Shown here in pieces: positions 53,801 to 63,879 of a DNA stretch of 64,000 nt. The position numbers and the translations under genes were made by a program. The DNA is taken from assembly GCA_021292165.1 (NCBI GenBank), contig CM037881.1, forward strand, positions 5,434,935 to 5,498,934. Direction: 5' to 3'. A model generated the notes under the pieces. It saw only the letters and a list, made by a program, of their open reading frames with translations. It was not told the origin of the DNA and searched no databases. How positions within the stretch are numbered: position 1 is the stretch's first letter; every line of letters begins with the position of its first letter. Source of the stretch: Shinisaurus crocodilurus. Taxonomy: Eukaryota > Chordata > Lepidosauria > Squamata > Shinisauridae.

Positions 53801-56800
53801 GGGCGCGAGGCTCCGTAAAGGGGGGCTCGTTTGACCTCAGTTAAAAGTTTTTTTTAATATTGTGTTCCTTTAAATCCTGTGCTCCTTTAAATCTTTTCTG
53901 CTACAGCTAATAAAGCTATTCTTTGTTGTAAATTGATCCACATTTCTTTCTTTTTTTATTCTCTTATACGTTAATAAGGATACAGTGTTATGCAGAGGTG
54001 TACTTATAACAATTTTATAGACAAATGATACTATTTACAGTCGCGCGGGGGGCGCGAAATGTTTTCTTCTTCCTAGGGGGGGGCATGACAGAAAATAATC
54101 GAGAAGCACTGAACTACTGGGAGTCAGAAACCTTTGGTGATCTACTGCAGATCACCCTATCTACCAATAGATTCCGATCTACCTTCTGCCCGCACCTGCA
54201 GTGCCAGCATGGGTTGTATAGGGAACATACAAGTGTGAGCTGAGAAGGCTGCAGTGGGAGTCAGCTGTGGCAGGATAACTGCTGCTCATGTCAACTTCTG
54301 GCCATAAGTGCCATGCACCAAGATGATCACATGTTGATCAAATGCACAGACAGGACTGTGCATTTATCAGCCATGAAAGGAAGAAAGCTTTCTATGAAAG
54401 AAACAAGGCCTGGTGGTCCAAATCCCTCCTCAAGGTTCAGAAGCTTGGTTTGTGCTGTGGCATATTATTTTCAAGTTACAGAACATCAGCCAGATTCTGC
54501 TGCGTGCACGGGCATCCCTGCTTATGTAGACATCCCATCCTGGAACTGCCACCAGACCCGACCGGATAAATGCTCTACAGGGAGCAGACAGAACTCACCC
54601 GTGTTCCCTTCACCGGCAAGGCCACCCTTATCTTCCATGGCTTTAGGACTCTCAGCCACAGGGGAGGATTTGGCAGCTAGGAGAGAAGGTGGTACACTGG
54701 ACTCTTCCCTTTCCTCTTCGGAGTCTGCCTTGCGCTTGACTGCCAAGGTCTGAGGCTTGCTCTGTGTGGGAAGAACAAGAAAGGTTTACAGGGACAGGTG
54801 GACCAAATGAAGGGAGGAATGGACTCCATTCCACAGATTATTGGGGAATGGAAGTGCTGACCAGCTCCTGCAAGCTTCTATACCAGTGTTCTCCAACCTT
54901 GGGTCCCCAGATGTTTTTGGCCTACAACTCCCAGCATGCCCCAGCCAGCTACGCTGGCTGGGGCATGCTGGGAGTTGTAGGCCAAAAACATCTGGGGACC
55001 CAAGGTTGGAGAACACTGTTCTATACAAAGGGCTGCATCTAGAGAAGCACGAGCAATCCTCACACAAAAAGGATTTCCCACCTCCTCCCAGTGCACTCCC
55101 TGGCACCTCCCCGCTCCCGAAAGGAAGCCCCTCCTGAGTGTCTAGAAACCCTCTGGATCAGCACAGGATTTGGTACAGGCGGAACTGCAGCAGGATGGGA
55201 GGGGGGTTATTGGGACAGGTTGGGGGAAAACTTGTATAAGCAGAATTGCCTTCCACCCACACATGGGATTCTCTGGATCTCAGCCAGAAACATATACAGG
55301 GGGAAGCAACAGTGCTAACACTAATACATTACACACAATTACCATCTTATACATCCCAGATGTGAGGAATGCTTGTGATCAAGTTAAAAACGAGTTTCAA
55401 TCCCAGGATCATTCGATTCCCACTTTCACACACAAAAATTAAGAAAAATACCCAGGGGCTACTTTGAAAATTTTGTGTCTCAAGACATTTCAGTGCCTGA
55501 GGCAAAAAATATGAAATTGAATTATTATTATTATTTATATTTATTTATCGCCCATCTGGCTGGCAACCGGCCACCCTGGGCAATGTACATAGGATAAAAA
55601 CAAGATAAAATACATTTAAAACAGTATAAAATTTTTAAAATCTTAACCCACCCCATATTCCCGCCTGAACAGCCAGGTTTTTAATGAGCAGCGGAAGCTA
55701 AGCAGAGAGGGGGCATGGCGGAGGTCACTAGGGAGTGTTCCACAGTACAGGGGCCGCCACAGAAAAAGCCCTCTTCCTCGTCCCCACCAGTCTAGCTGCT
55801 CTGGCTGAAGGGACAAGGAGAAGGCCGTCTGTGGCACGCTCCTCTTTCATTAACAGGGGGCACAATCCATTGGGAAGCTGTCCCCTGCTAGTCCCATTAA
55901 AATGAACAAGAGCTGCAGAAGAAGAAAGTACTGTTGTGCAGAACAACTTCTTAGTGGATTGTGCCCATGATGGCTCAATTCGTCTTTATCTCACTATGCC
56001 GGGGCACAAGGTCCTCAACCTTTTTGGACCCGTGGGCACATTTAGGAATTTGAGAAACTGCTGTGGGTACCACCACAAAATGCCTAATCAGTGGATCACC
56101 ACTTTGGCATCTACCTGTTGCATTTATGGATCTTAGGCTGTGTCTTATTCAGTAGAAATGTTTTCTTCCATGTCTATTGGACACCGCACCGTCTCTTTAA
56201 TAGGGGACTGTCTAATTCGGCAGACTGCTTGTGGTGCAACACAGCTAATGCTTCTTTTAAACTTATTCTTTGGCAATGTCCAGTAGTTGCTTCTTTTGGG
56301 GAGGAGGTTATTACACAGATCAGTTTTGTACTGGAACAATCTTTACTATTCACTGATGTACACACTCTTTTAAAATTATTTACCTGATTCATAGAAACGA
56401 ACTAATAGTCAACATAAATGGGTTCTCTGCATCCTTTTGACAGCTAAAAGACTGATATTACAACATTTTTGAAGGATAAACACTCACTTCCTATAATGCA
56501 ACACTTTCAATATTTGAATGGGTGGCATATAGACGCCACCTTCAACTGGATACATTTGGATATTTGATCCAGTTTTGTTGAAGCCTATGTATAATTGCTA
56601 GAAATTTGCATGCATTTCATACAAATCCATGTACCGGTACCTATATTTTAAAGGGGGGGGGGGTGTTTCGTGGGCCCATGGGCACCATGTTGGGGACCCA
56701 TGTGAGGGTGCCCTGGATGATGTGTCTGCAGGTGACACTGGAGGTGTCTGCGAGTGACATGGCACCCACGGACACCCCTGCACTATGCCACTCTTAATCC

Positions 56801-58118
56801 AAAATCTGCTGTCTCAGGTTGCCAGTGCAGATTTGGTACTCTGAAGCATGCCAGATATTTAAGCAAGGAAAGGTCCTGCAGACATTGAGACGGAGGTCCA
56901 AGCAGCTCCAACAGGAGACAGGACCTACAGCCACTAGAGTGCCAGTGTTCTCCTACCTTGGGTCCCCAGATGTTTTTGGCCTACAACTCCCAGCATGCCC
57001 CAGCCAGCTACGTCAAAAACATCTGGGGACCCAAGGCTGGAGAACACTGCACTACACTGACTGAGAAAAGCTTCCAATCACTTGTTTGCCTTGGAAAGAT
57101 CCATATTCAGAGGACAACAGAGACTGCATTTCCTTGTTCATCCTTTCTTTGGCTTAACCAAAACTGGAAATTTGCAGATACTACCTTGACTGACATGTGT
57201 GTTACTGTTCACCAAGGCCACCAGGGAGCCTGTGCAACTCGTGATTAAAGGCAGCCTACCACCCATAGCTGCTCATCGGGGGCTCAATAAACTTCCTATT
57301 TTGCCGCCTAACGTCGTCTGCAAATACAAGGGTATCGTAGAACACATAGCAGGTCATCATAAACATGTAGGCCCGAGCTGCACACGGTGAAGAGAACAAT
57401 GCTTCATTACTAGCTAACTGGCCTAGATCGTATCTCAAGCCAAATGTGCAGGAAAGTGAGGATCCAACCCACCCACCCTGTTTCCCCACTCCATTCTCAT
57501 GGCGTCACTTACAGGCAACTGGACAGGTTGCACGTAATACGCTGCCGGCGATGCCTGAGCCACGACTGGAGACGAAACAGTGCTCTTCACCTGTGCCGTG
57601 CCTTGGACTTGCGCCACGTTGACCCCGGAAGAGAGCGGCGGAGGAGCTTCTTGCAGAGGAGGAGGGGAAGAAGAAAACGAGGCGGAAGAGGCCTGGGACA
57701 ACGAGGACGCCGTGTGGGACTGGGACACCGGCTGGACTACAGCGGGCACCCCCCGAGGGGTCTGCATGGCGGTGTTCATCTGCGGAAGCCCCAGTGCCTG
57801 AGCCTGGGCCGAACCTTGCTGGCGGCTGCCCACCACTTGCACCGGGATATGAGGTGGGGGTTGCTGGGATGCCGACATCTTGGCCGCACCCAGCGGTGGA
57901 AGTTTGAGGGGGGCGATGGGCGGCTTGGACTGAATCGGGACGGGCGCCTTCGTGGCCGCCTGGCAGAGACCGTCCTGCTGGAGCTGCACCGCTTGAGGCT
58001 GTGACTGCAGCATGGGCTGCACCACAAGGGTCTGGGCCTGCTGCGGGCCCTGAAGAGGCAGGGCCTGCTGCTGCGCCTGGGGTGGCCCCTGCTGCTGCTG
58101 CTGGGTCAGAGGTGGCGC

Positions 58119-58158
<40 letters not shown>

Positions 58159-61100
58159 GCCAGCTGGAGGTGCGTGGCGGTGTGCAGGAGCTGGGACTGG
58201 CGATGCTGGAACTGCTGCTGGTGATGGATGGCGATCTGCTGCTGGATCACCACCTGCTTCTGGAGGTGAATCTGCTGCTGCTGCTGGATCAGCGAGTGGG
58301 GCTGGATTTGGGTGTACGTGGCTGGAAGCGGCAAGAAAAAGCACAGAGCACCGTCGGGGTTACACGCCACCTTAAGATAACTTAAGCAAAGTCAGCCAGG
58401 CACCAACCTGGGGAAGATGAAAGAAACTGAGGGGCCGAGGTCACAAGGGGTGGAGGCAGGCAAGTGCACTTACGGAACACTCCGCTTGTGAGTGGCGGCA
58501 GGGACCACAGCTCAAACACAAGAGCACGTGCTTTGCACGCAGAGGGTTCCCTGCTCCGATCGCGGACATCGCTAGTTAGAAAGGGACAGAGGATGCAGAG
58601 CTGGGTAAAACATCCACCTGCGACCTTAGAGTGCCACTGCCAGTCAGTACAAGCTAGACTCTGTGTTCTCCAACCGTGGGTCCCCAGATGTTTTTGGCCA
58701 ACAACTCCCAGCATGCCCCAGCCAGCGTAGTTGTAGGCCAAAAACGTCTGGGGACCCAAGGTGGGAGAACACTGGGTTAAATATACAGTAGAAAACCATA
58801 ATTGTCCCACAATACTGTATGTGGTAACAGTGTTGGACTGGGAATCAGGAGATCTGGGTTCTAATCCCCGCTCGGCCATGAAACTCACTGGGTGACTTTG
58901 GGCCAGTCACTGACTCTCAGCCTAACCTACCTCACAGGGTTGTTGTGAGGATAAAATGGAGAGGAGGAGGAGGATTATGTAAGCCGCCTTGGGTTCCTTG
59001 CAGGAAAAAAGGCGGGAGTATAAATATAATAAATAATAATATGTAAAGAACGATATACCTCAGCAGCGGCAGTTTGGGAAGTGTCCTTAGTGTTCATACA
59101 CGTCTTTACATGCTTATGAATTGGAGACAATTGGGGACCCACGGTTGGAGAACATTGAGCCAGATGGACAAGCAGCCCGATCCCGTAGAGGGCCGCTTCG
59201 CATGCTCAACATTTCATTAATAGCCCAGAATGAAGGAAGCGTGACAGAGCACAGCTCTCCTCTCAAGGGCACACCAACTCCAAAACACGCCTTTCCGCTC
59301 CAAGCCAACAGCGAAATGAGCAGCCACCCACGGGCCAAACTGAACTACAGCCCATCTTCCCTGTGGCCTCCCTAGCGAGGGTTGCACACCTGTCAAGATA
59401 GTGAACCCGGTTAAGGAATGCATGGATGGAGGTACCAAGCAGCCACTGGAAGGCTCTGCAGTCAGGACAGTATCAAATGTCACCTACCGGAACTGATCAA
59501 AGTCTGGCTTGGGGCTGGTGTAGCCGTCCTGGTCAGGTTCATGCCCACAGTCTGTTGAGCGTTACCATCTGCTTCTGCCTTCTTTGCTGCTGCATTTTCT
59601 GCCTCTGTCTGACTGCCCTGGCTCACAGTCACTGCCTGGGCAGCAGAAGCTACCGGTAAAGGCTGAACTACACCGGTACCTTTCCTCTGGCAGCTGCCCC
59701 CTGGACCAGATGAGGCTGCTTGGCCCAGCCCAGAGGCAGCATGATTCCCTATGGAGGATGCCACACCCCCAGAAATGCCGTTACTTCCTGCCGCCCCTTG
59801 GCTGAGGTTGAGAGACTGGCCTACGTTGCCGGAAGAGGCTTGCGTCAAGGTCTGGCCAGCATGGGCGGCCTGGGGTAGCACTGAAGCCTGGGAATTCCCT
59901 GGCAAAGCAGCCTTTGGAGCCGAGGCCTGGAGCTGCGTGTTCGCTGCTGAGGTCTGCTGACTCCTGACAGCCAAATTCTGTACCTGGGGAAAAATGCAGA
60001 GAGAAAAAAAAAGGCATTAGCTTAAGTTACAGGAGGCAACGAGCCCTGGAATCTACTCTGGCTTGACAAGCAGTAAAACGGAGCATGCCGGAAAGCCGTG
60101 CTGAGGATCAGCTGTTTCTGCTGCGCTTTTTTCTTCTGCCCAAAGCTGAGTGTTGGACAATATGATCTAGGGATGCTGGAGAAATCCACAACAGATTCAA
60201 CTGAGTTCGAATCTCTATGAATCTGACCTGCAGATTCCACAGTGAACCAACTTTGTGGATTCCATGGACTTGCAGTCCGTTTTTGGGTTTTTTTAAAACT
60301 TTCAGGGGGGATTTGTGAAAGTGCAAACAGGAATGGAATTCTCGTACACCTCTTTAAAAAATCCGATTCCGTCAATGAGCAGACAACGGAACGGAAGACG
60401 CCCGACAATCTGTGAAACACAAACGGAACGGACTTAACTAGATCCATACATCCCTACTAATATCACAAGGTACTACAGAGAGTGAGGATCAAACCATTAA
60501 AAAACAAGATCAGTCCTTTGGAAGAAGTTTTAATCTCAGCTCCCTTCTTCTTCCTTTTGAGTAAAGTTAAAGATCTCATGGCACTTTCTGGATCAGTGTT
60601 CTCCAACCTTGGGTCCCCAGATGTTTTTGGCCTACAACTCCCAGCATGCCCCAGCCAGCGTAGTCAGATATGATGGGAGTTGGGTCCCCAAGATGAATTT
60701 GGTCTACAAGGTTGGAGAACACTGTTCTGGATGGAGCTTGAAGAAAAACACCCACCCCACCCCCCAGTTAATGGGTTTTAACTCAATCCAAACAATCTCA
60801 GACTTTTGCTGCCAGCACCCTGATAGCTGACTGCTTCATTATTTCTTCAGCTCGAAGTGCCCACCTTTTCCTCTACCCCTTTGACGCAGAGCTTGATACT
60901 CACTAGGGCCTAATTCATCTTATTGCCTGTATGCAAATACACTTTCCTTCTTCTACTGTACTTTTGGGATAACATGAACCTGACTTTTGCTAAAAAGAAA
61001 ACAAAACAAAAGCACCACACTAGTTAAGTTAGAAAACAGATGCAGAGAGAGAATAGCTGCAGAACAAAGGCAGAGCACTTGGCTCCAACAAGTGTTCAGA

Positions 61101-63053
61101 GAAGTGTTGGAGGTGGGGGGGGGAGGAGGACAGGACAAGATATGAAACGTGCAGCAAGCCACGGAGGCAGCCTAAGCAATACCGCAGCTCCTTAAGAGAG
61201 GCCCTAAGCTAGAGTTTATCCATTACAACCCCAAAGCAACTTGTACAAGTTTCCCCTACCTTTCCAAATTAATCCCCCACATACTTGGGGAATTCCCTAT
61301 CCTGCAGAAAGCAGGCGTCTCATGTTTCTTGAGCCAATCAAGGTTTGAGCTAACATTTGTTAAATCAGGAACACATGTTAATGCTCAGGCAGCAAATTGT
61401 ACATGTTCTTCTTAGGATGAGAATATTTTATTTATTTCTTATATTTATTAATCGCCCATCTGGCCGGCCACCCGGCCACCCTATAAGGACATTCCACACA
61501 GGAATATAAGGACATTCCACACAGGATAAGCAACACACACACAAGTACAGCTGACTACCGGGTGTAAGTCAACTACAGAAAGTAGGGGCCATCAGCCGAA
61601 GTGTGCAGAAATTGAGTGGGTGCCGCCATGAACCCCAGAGTACAGCACAAAATTTAATGCTCTACTCATGGAAAGTCTGAGCTACAGGGACACACCCAAG
61701 ACTGGGACAGGCCAGGTTGGTCGTGGGAACCCCGGAAGAGGGTGTCACTGACCTGGTCCGTGTCTGTGTGGACCCCAGGAGAATGAGTGGGTGGCACTTC
61801 CTGCTGAACAGCTGCCACAGCCCCGTTAGGCATCAGGATGAGCTGGGAGGTAAGAGGTACATTGCGGCCCAACGTCCGGTTCACCTGCAACAGGTTCCCC
61901 AGCTGCGGCTGTTGGGGGGAGGATTAGGCAGTGTGGAGACGGGAAGCGCAGAGGGAGAGAAAGGAGGAAAGAAAGCGAACCACAAGCAAACAGGTTATAA
62001 TGTGACATGGAGCCTCGGGTCTCCAACAGGACACTCGTCCTCTCTCAGTGCCCTCTTCATCGTGCCCTCCACTTTGCAGGAGATGGAAAGGAGAAGTTGC
62101 TTACTTCTAAAGGGCACATCACCCTTCACTCCCCATAGTGGGCCAGCAGCCTAGGTCACCTAGGAATAAAGACCTTTCGGACGGGTCTGCGTGTGGCAGT
62201 GAAGGGTGGGGTCAAAGGAGTGAGGAACACTTTTGCTAGTTTAGGTTCAACTGAGAAACAGATTTTTCATACTGTAGAGCTGTAACCAGGGTGACGGGTT
62301 CATTAAGTAGAAGGTAAAAATCTGAGGCCAACTAGATCAAAAGACTTAAGTTATTTTGCAGATATGCAACTAAAAACCCAAAGATGGAATGGGGGGGTGG
62401 GGGGAGGAGAGAGAGAGCAAGCAAGACACTTGTTTCTCATTTAGCCTAATCAAGATGACGGCTTTCCCTCCAGACATAGACACTCTTAAATACAGGCTGA
62501 GGCAGTATTATAAACCAGGGTACTTAAACGGATGAGATGAGAGTCATATTTCAGGTGAGCACTGTATTGGCTAATTTTAAAAGAGCGATTTATGACCCGA
62601 GGCCCAGATTCACCAAAAGAAGGGTTTCCAACACATTCAACAAAATCATACTAAGTGCCATGGGATCTTTAAGGTTCGTGGAAAATAAAATTGTAAATGA
62701 CACTCACAAAGTATCCTCTGTCCCTGTAGTACATCTGCATTGAAAATCAACCAAGTGTTCAAGGGAATCGAGGTTGCCAACTGAACACAGACTAGCAGAC
62801 TATATGAGAATTGGAGATTGGTCCAGTAACATGTGATTGAGTAAGGGAACCAAGACAGGTATTTATTCATGACAGATGAAAGCAATGTGTGTACATCTCT
62901 TACCCGAAGATACATCTGAGCTTGTGACTGATTTAGAGGCGGTGATGTGGTGTTCCCCAGGAGCACCGACTGTGTCAGGGTGGTGGCACTAGGTGAGCTC
63001 ACACTTTGTGAACGGCTGATTAACTGTGCGGCTGATGTGGTGGCCAAATTAAT
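47678..63053 (-). CDS. PHC1: Polyhomeotic homolog 1, 11 exons, C-terminal 913 residues (5' partial)
   Basis: Subunit of canonical Polycomb repressive complex 1, which binds and compacts silenced chromatin in the nucleus. Exons on the minus strand: 62904-63053, 61753-61908, 59488-59983, 57513-58321, 54599-54761, 53193-53401, 52837-52951, 51527-51635, 50473-50620, 48850-49081, 47678-47832; phases join exactly (2742 nt). In order: a Ser/Thr/Gln-rich part (INLATTSAAQLISRSQSVSS), QLGNLLQVNRTLGRNVPL, a poly-Gln region, the HD1 block (QAIVKPQILTHIIEGFVIQE), the FCS zinc finger (KCEFCGKYGPANQFRG...FCSVTCAKR), a basic linker (RRRRGPRRSSSEIARAKIQG) and the SAM domain (VEEVYEFIASLQGCQEIAEE...ALKICAKINILKET). 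Close correspondence to human PHC1 separates it from PHC2/3. About the first 100 residues lie beyond the window. One intron is GC-AG. Confidence 0.97.
48052..48228 (+). mobile_element. 5S rRNA-derived SINE with CR1-type tail
   Basis: GGCTTACGCTGGCTCAGCTT, GGAAAGCTAAGCAGGGTCAG, TTACTTGGATGGGAGACCCC, TTGGACTCGATGGCCTTGTA and tail ATCTATGAAATCTATGAA. In the PHC1 GC-AG intron. Confidence 0.92.
48322..48405. mobile_element. Palindromic hAT MITE, truncated
   Basis: CAGTGTTCTCCAACCTTGGG at the left. The centre is deleted and the right arm ends in ATCTGGGGAGCCAAG without its terminus. Confidence 0.8.
48850..49081 (-). CDS. PHC1: PHC1 exon: linker and SAM domain start; GC splice donor
   Basis: Encodes GQEDSSRGSDNSSYDEALSP, then TSPGPLSVRASHGERDLASS and NPSRWSVEEVYEFIASLQ. 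The donor reads CTACAAG|GCAAGT: GC in place of GT, with an otherwise perfect donor consensus. Only this site joins in frame to GC-TGC-CAA of the next exon, giving the conserved LQGCQEI. Confidence 0.95.
49358..49476. mobile_element. Palindromic hAT MITE, 119 bp, near-exact TSD
   Basis: CTCGAGGG (49350-49357) against CTCTAGGG (49477-49484), 7 of 8. The central 16 bases or so are lost. Confidence 0.93.
49485..50472. other. PHC1 intron, no recognised repeat
   Basis: Roughly 1 kb with several random open frames on the plus strand (49567-49939) that resemble nothing known. I see no splice-flanked conserved segment. Confidence 0.4.
50473..50620 (-). CDS. PHC1: PHC1 exon: basic linker
   Basis: Encodes YNVGCSHQLRLQRKKMKELQ, then EANYARRRRGPRRSSSEIAR and AKIQGKRHR. 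Acceptor TGTCAG, donor CGG|GTGAGG. Confidence 0.95.
50803..50917. mobile_element. Palindromic hAT MITE, 115 bp
   Basis: Lacks about 20 bases of the left arm beside the centre. TSD TCCTAGGC against GCCTAAGC, 6 of 8. Confidence 0.9.
51527..51635 (-). CDS. PHC1: PHC1 exon: FCS-type zinc finger
   Basis: Encodes EQDKKGNLLKCEFCGKYGPA and NQFRGSKRFCSVTCAKR. All four zinc-binding Cys (CEFC and CSVTC) are present. Donor AGAG|GTAATG. Confidence 0.96.
52058..52192. mobile_element. Palindromic hAT MITE, 135 bp
   Basis: CAGTGTTCTCCCACCTTGGGCCC...GGGCCCAAGGTGGGAGAACACTG. Both arms carry the same two changes, so this is a sub-family or a gene-converted copy. Flanks CCTTAAGC and CTAAGCTG are only partly alike. 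Confidence 0.93.
52531..52556. repeat. (GA)n microsatellite
   Basis: About 13 GA units in a PHC1 intron. Confidence 0.9.
52837..52951 (-). CDS. PHC1: PHC1 exon between HD1 and FCS finger
   Basis: Encodes VGCSQLLKEFEKPLQGGAPP and RQTENQPSNSPGGESITA. Acceptor ATGCAG, donor GCAG|GTGAGT. Confidence 0.95.
53193..53401 (-). CDS. PHC1: PHC1 exon: HD1 region
   Basis: Encodes KSDSFPSATPNAPPGDPS, LAMLSRQTGDSKPPQAIVKP and QILTHIIEGFVIQEGAEPFP. Acceptor TTTCAG, donor CCG|GTAAGA. Confidence 0.96.
53764..54111. mobile_element. Charlie-like hAT element, 348 bp non-autonomous, exact TSD
   Basis: CAGTGCTTCTCAAATAGTGG at the left and CGAGAAGCACTG at the right, with G-rich sub-terminal runs (GGGGCGGGCCCCCC, GGGGGGCGCG). 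AACTACTG at 53756-53763 and 54112-54119. No transposase frame. Confidence 0.93.
54599..54761 (-). CDS. PHC1: PHC1 exon
   Basis: Encodes SKPQTLAVKRKADSEEERE, ESSVPPSLLAAKSSPVAESP and KAMEDKGGLAGEGNT. Contains the basic KRK near its start. Acceptor CACACAG, donor ACGG|GTGAGT. Confidence 0.95.
54884..55018. mobile_element. Palindromic hAT MITE, 135 bp, exact TSD
   Basis: TTCTATAC at 54876-54883 and 55019-55026. About 120 bp upstream (on the minus strand) of the PHC1 exon at 54599-54761. Confidence 0.96.
55525..55940 (-). mobile_element. L2/CR1-clade LINE, 3' fragment
   Basis: TTATTTATCGCCCATCTGGC tail at the left, then on the minus strand FRCSLKTWLFRREYGVG and RAFSVAAPVLWNTP, the same C-terminal block as 3328-3900, split by a frameshift. 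Confidence 0.7.
56091..56390 (+). mobile_element. L1 LINE ORF2 C-terminal fragment
   Basis: The plus-strand frame has VYWTPHRLFNRGLSNSADCL, WCNTANASFKLILWQCPVVA and SFGEEVITQISFVLEQ, matching the Cys-rich C-terminal part of L1 ORF2 (C..C...H/L.W.CP). Both ends truncated. Confidence 0.6.
56943..57049. mobile_element. Palindromic hAT MITE, 107 bp, internally deleted
   Basis: CAGTGTTCTCCTACC...GGCTGGAGAACACTG; the right arm has lost its inner half. No clear TSD. Confidence 0.88.
57513..58321 (-). CDS. PHC1: PHC1 large exon with poly-Gln region
   Basis: 809 bp. Begins TYTQIQPHSLIQQQQQIHLQ, passes QFQHRQSQLLHTATHLQLA into a run of 13 Gln, continues through further Q/P-rich stretches and PIQSKPPIAPLKLP, PPPHIPVQVVGSRQ, and ends YYVQPVQLP. 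Acceptor TTCCAG, donor CCT|GTAAGT. Open frames in other phases here result from the GC-rich repeats. Confidence 0.96.
58121..58157 (-). repeat. PHC1: Coding CAG/CTG trinucleotide tract
   Basis: Twelve pure CTG units on the plus strand, read as CAG (Gln) in PHC1. Shorter CTG runs lie on both sides (58090-58103, 58212-58220, 58269-58282). Confidence 0.95.
58661..58774. mobile_element. Palindromic hAT MITE, 114 bp
   Basis: CTGTGTTCTCCAACCGTGGG... to GGTGGGAGAACACTG, lacking the inner right arm. First base changed from C-A to C-T. Confidence 0.88.
58822..59042 (+). mobile_element. Sauria-type tRNA SINE, 5'-truncated
   Basis: Begins GTGTTGGACTGGGAATCAGG within the tRNA-like head. Core and AATA tail are complete. 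Confidence 0.9.
59127..59158. mobile_element. Palindromic hAT MITE, right-end fragment
   Basis: ATTGGGGACCCACGGTTGGAGAACATTG, only the terminal 30 or so bases of one arm. Confidence 0.65.
59488..59983 (-). CDS. PHC1: PHC1 exon
   Basis: Encodes VQNLAVRSQQTSAANTQLQA, NVGQSLNLSQGAAGSNG, RKGTGVVQPLPVASAAQAVT, VSQGSQTEAENAAAKKAEAD and MNLTRTATPAPSQTLISS. Acceptor CCCCAG, donor TCCG|GTAGGT. Confidence 0.96.
60594..60724. mobile_element. Palindromic hAT MITE, 131 bp, exact TSD
   Basis: TTCTGGAT at 60586-60593 and 60725-60732. The right arm carries a TGATGGGAGTTGGGTCCCCAAGATG rearrangement resembling the variant at 63228. Confidence 0.93.
61753..61908 (-). CDS. PHC1: PHC1 exon
   Basis: Encodes PQLGNLLQVNRTLGRNVPLT, SQLILMPNGAVAAVQQEVPP and SPGVHTDTDQ. 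Acceptor CAACAG, donor CAG|GTCAGT. Confidence 0.96.
62904..63053 (-). CDS. PHC1: PHC1 exon (most 5' one in the window)
   Basis: Encodes INLATTSAAQLISRSQSVSS, PSATTLTQSVLLGNTTSPPL and NQSQAQMYLR. Acceptor TTACAG, donor CGG|GTAAGA. Earlier exons must lie beyond 64 kb. Confidence 0.95.
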
Positions 63054-63227
63054 CTGTAAAGTGGAGACATTTAACAGAATCCAAGCTGAAAGCAGTTTCA
63101 AAAAGGTGAGGCTGAACTCCATGACTGGAAAGGCCATGCCCTCCTCCTGATCCCAGCAGTCACTTATAACTCTTAATTTCATGCCTTTCCCCCCAGCTGG
63201 CCAAGAGCCTGGAGAAGGCCTGGAGCA

Positions 63228-63342
63228 AACTTGGGTCCCCAAGATGAATTTGGTCTACAACTCCCATCATATCGGACTATGCTGGCCGCGGATAATGGAA
63301 ATTGTAGACCAACATCATTCTGGGGACCCAAGTTTGGGAGCT
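63228..63342. mobile_element. Palindromic MITE, variant sub-family
   Basis: AAACTTGGGTCCCCAAGATGAATTTGG...CATTCTGGGGACCCAAGTTTG with a TCTACAACTCCCATCAT core. Arms more diverged than in the main family; terminal bases not obvious. Confidence 0.7.
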
Positions 63343-63879
63343 GCTGGGAAGAAAGAGTTGGGCACATGACCTAGTCCGGCAGCATTAGGTTGATCAGAAG
63401 AAGGTGGGAACCAATGCTCTAAAAAAAAACAAAAAAAAAAAACCTTGGCCCACAATATCCTCAGAACTTCAGTAAATGGGTAAAGGTCACAGTGGACTTG
63501 TAAGCCAACACTATCCAATCATGGTTTACACATCATCAAAATTACTAAAGAAAAGCAGTATATGCAGCATCATCTTGTAAAAAGGGCAGGTCACAAGCAC
63601 TAGAAAGGAACAGCTCCTCTCTGCGGATGCTGATGTAGGCCTTCCCTTCCCTTCAGCCTCCGTTTCATTAAGGTGGGGCATCCCTCTTACAGATGCTGCT
63701 TCTCGCTCGCAAAGAAAAACCAGCAATCCCCTCCCAACGATGGGAAATCTTTCTCGTTCCTCTACAAGTGGCAATGTCACCTAGGCGTCTCCTCCACCAA
63801 GAAAGCAAAGATCCTTTCTGGGCTCCAGATTGCCAAACTCAACCATGAAATCCATTCACAGCCAAGTAATTATCTAAAG

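Noticed and set aside
57435..58375. Long open frames in several phases on both strands across the PHC1 poly-Gln exon (for example 57505-58344 minus, 58001-58375 plus)
   Set aside because: GC-rich CAG/CTG repeats lack stop codons in every phase. Only the frame with PHC1 similarity is flanked by proper splice sites in phase.
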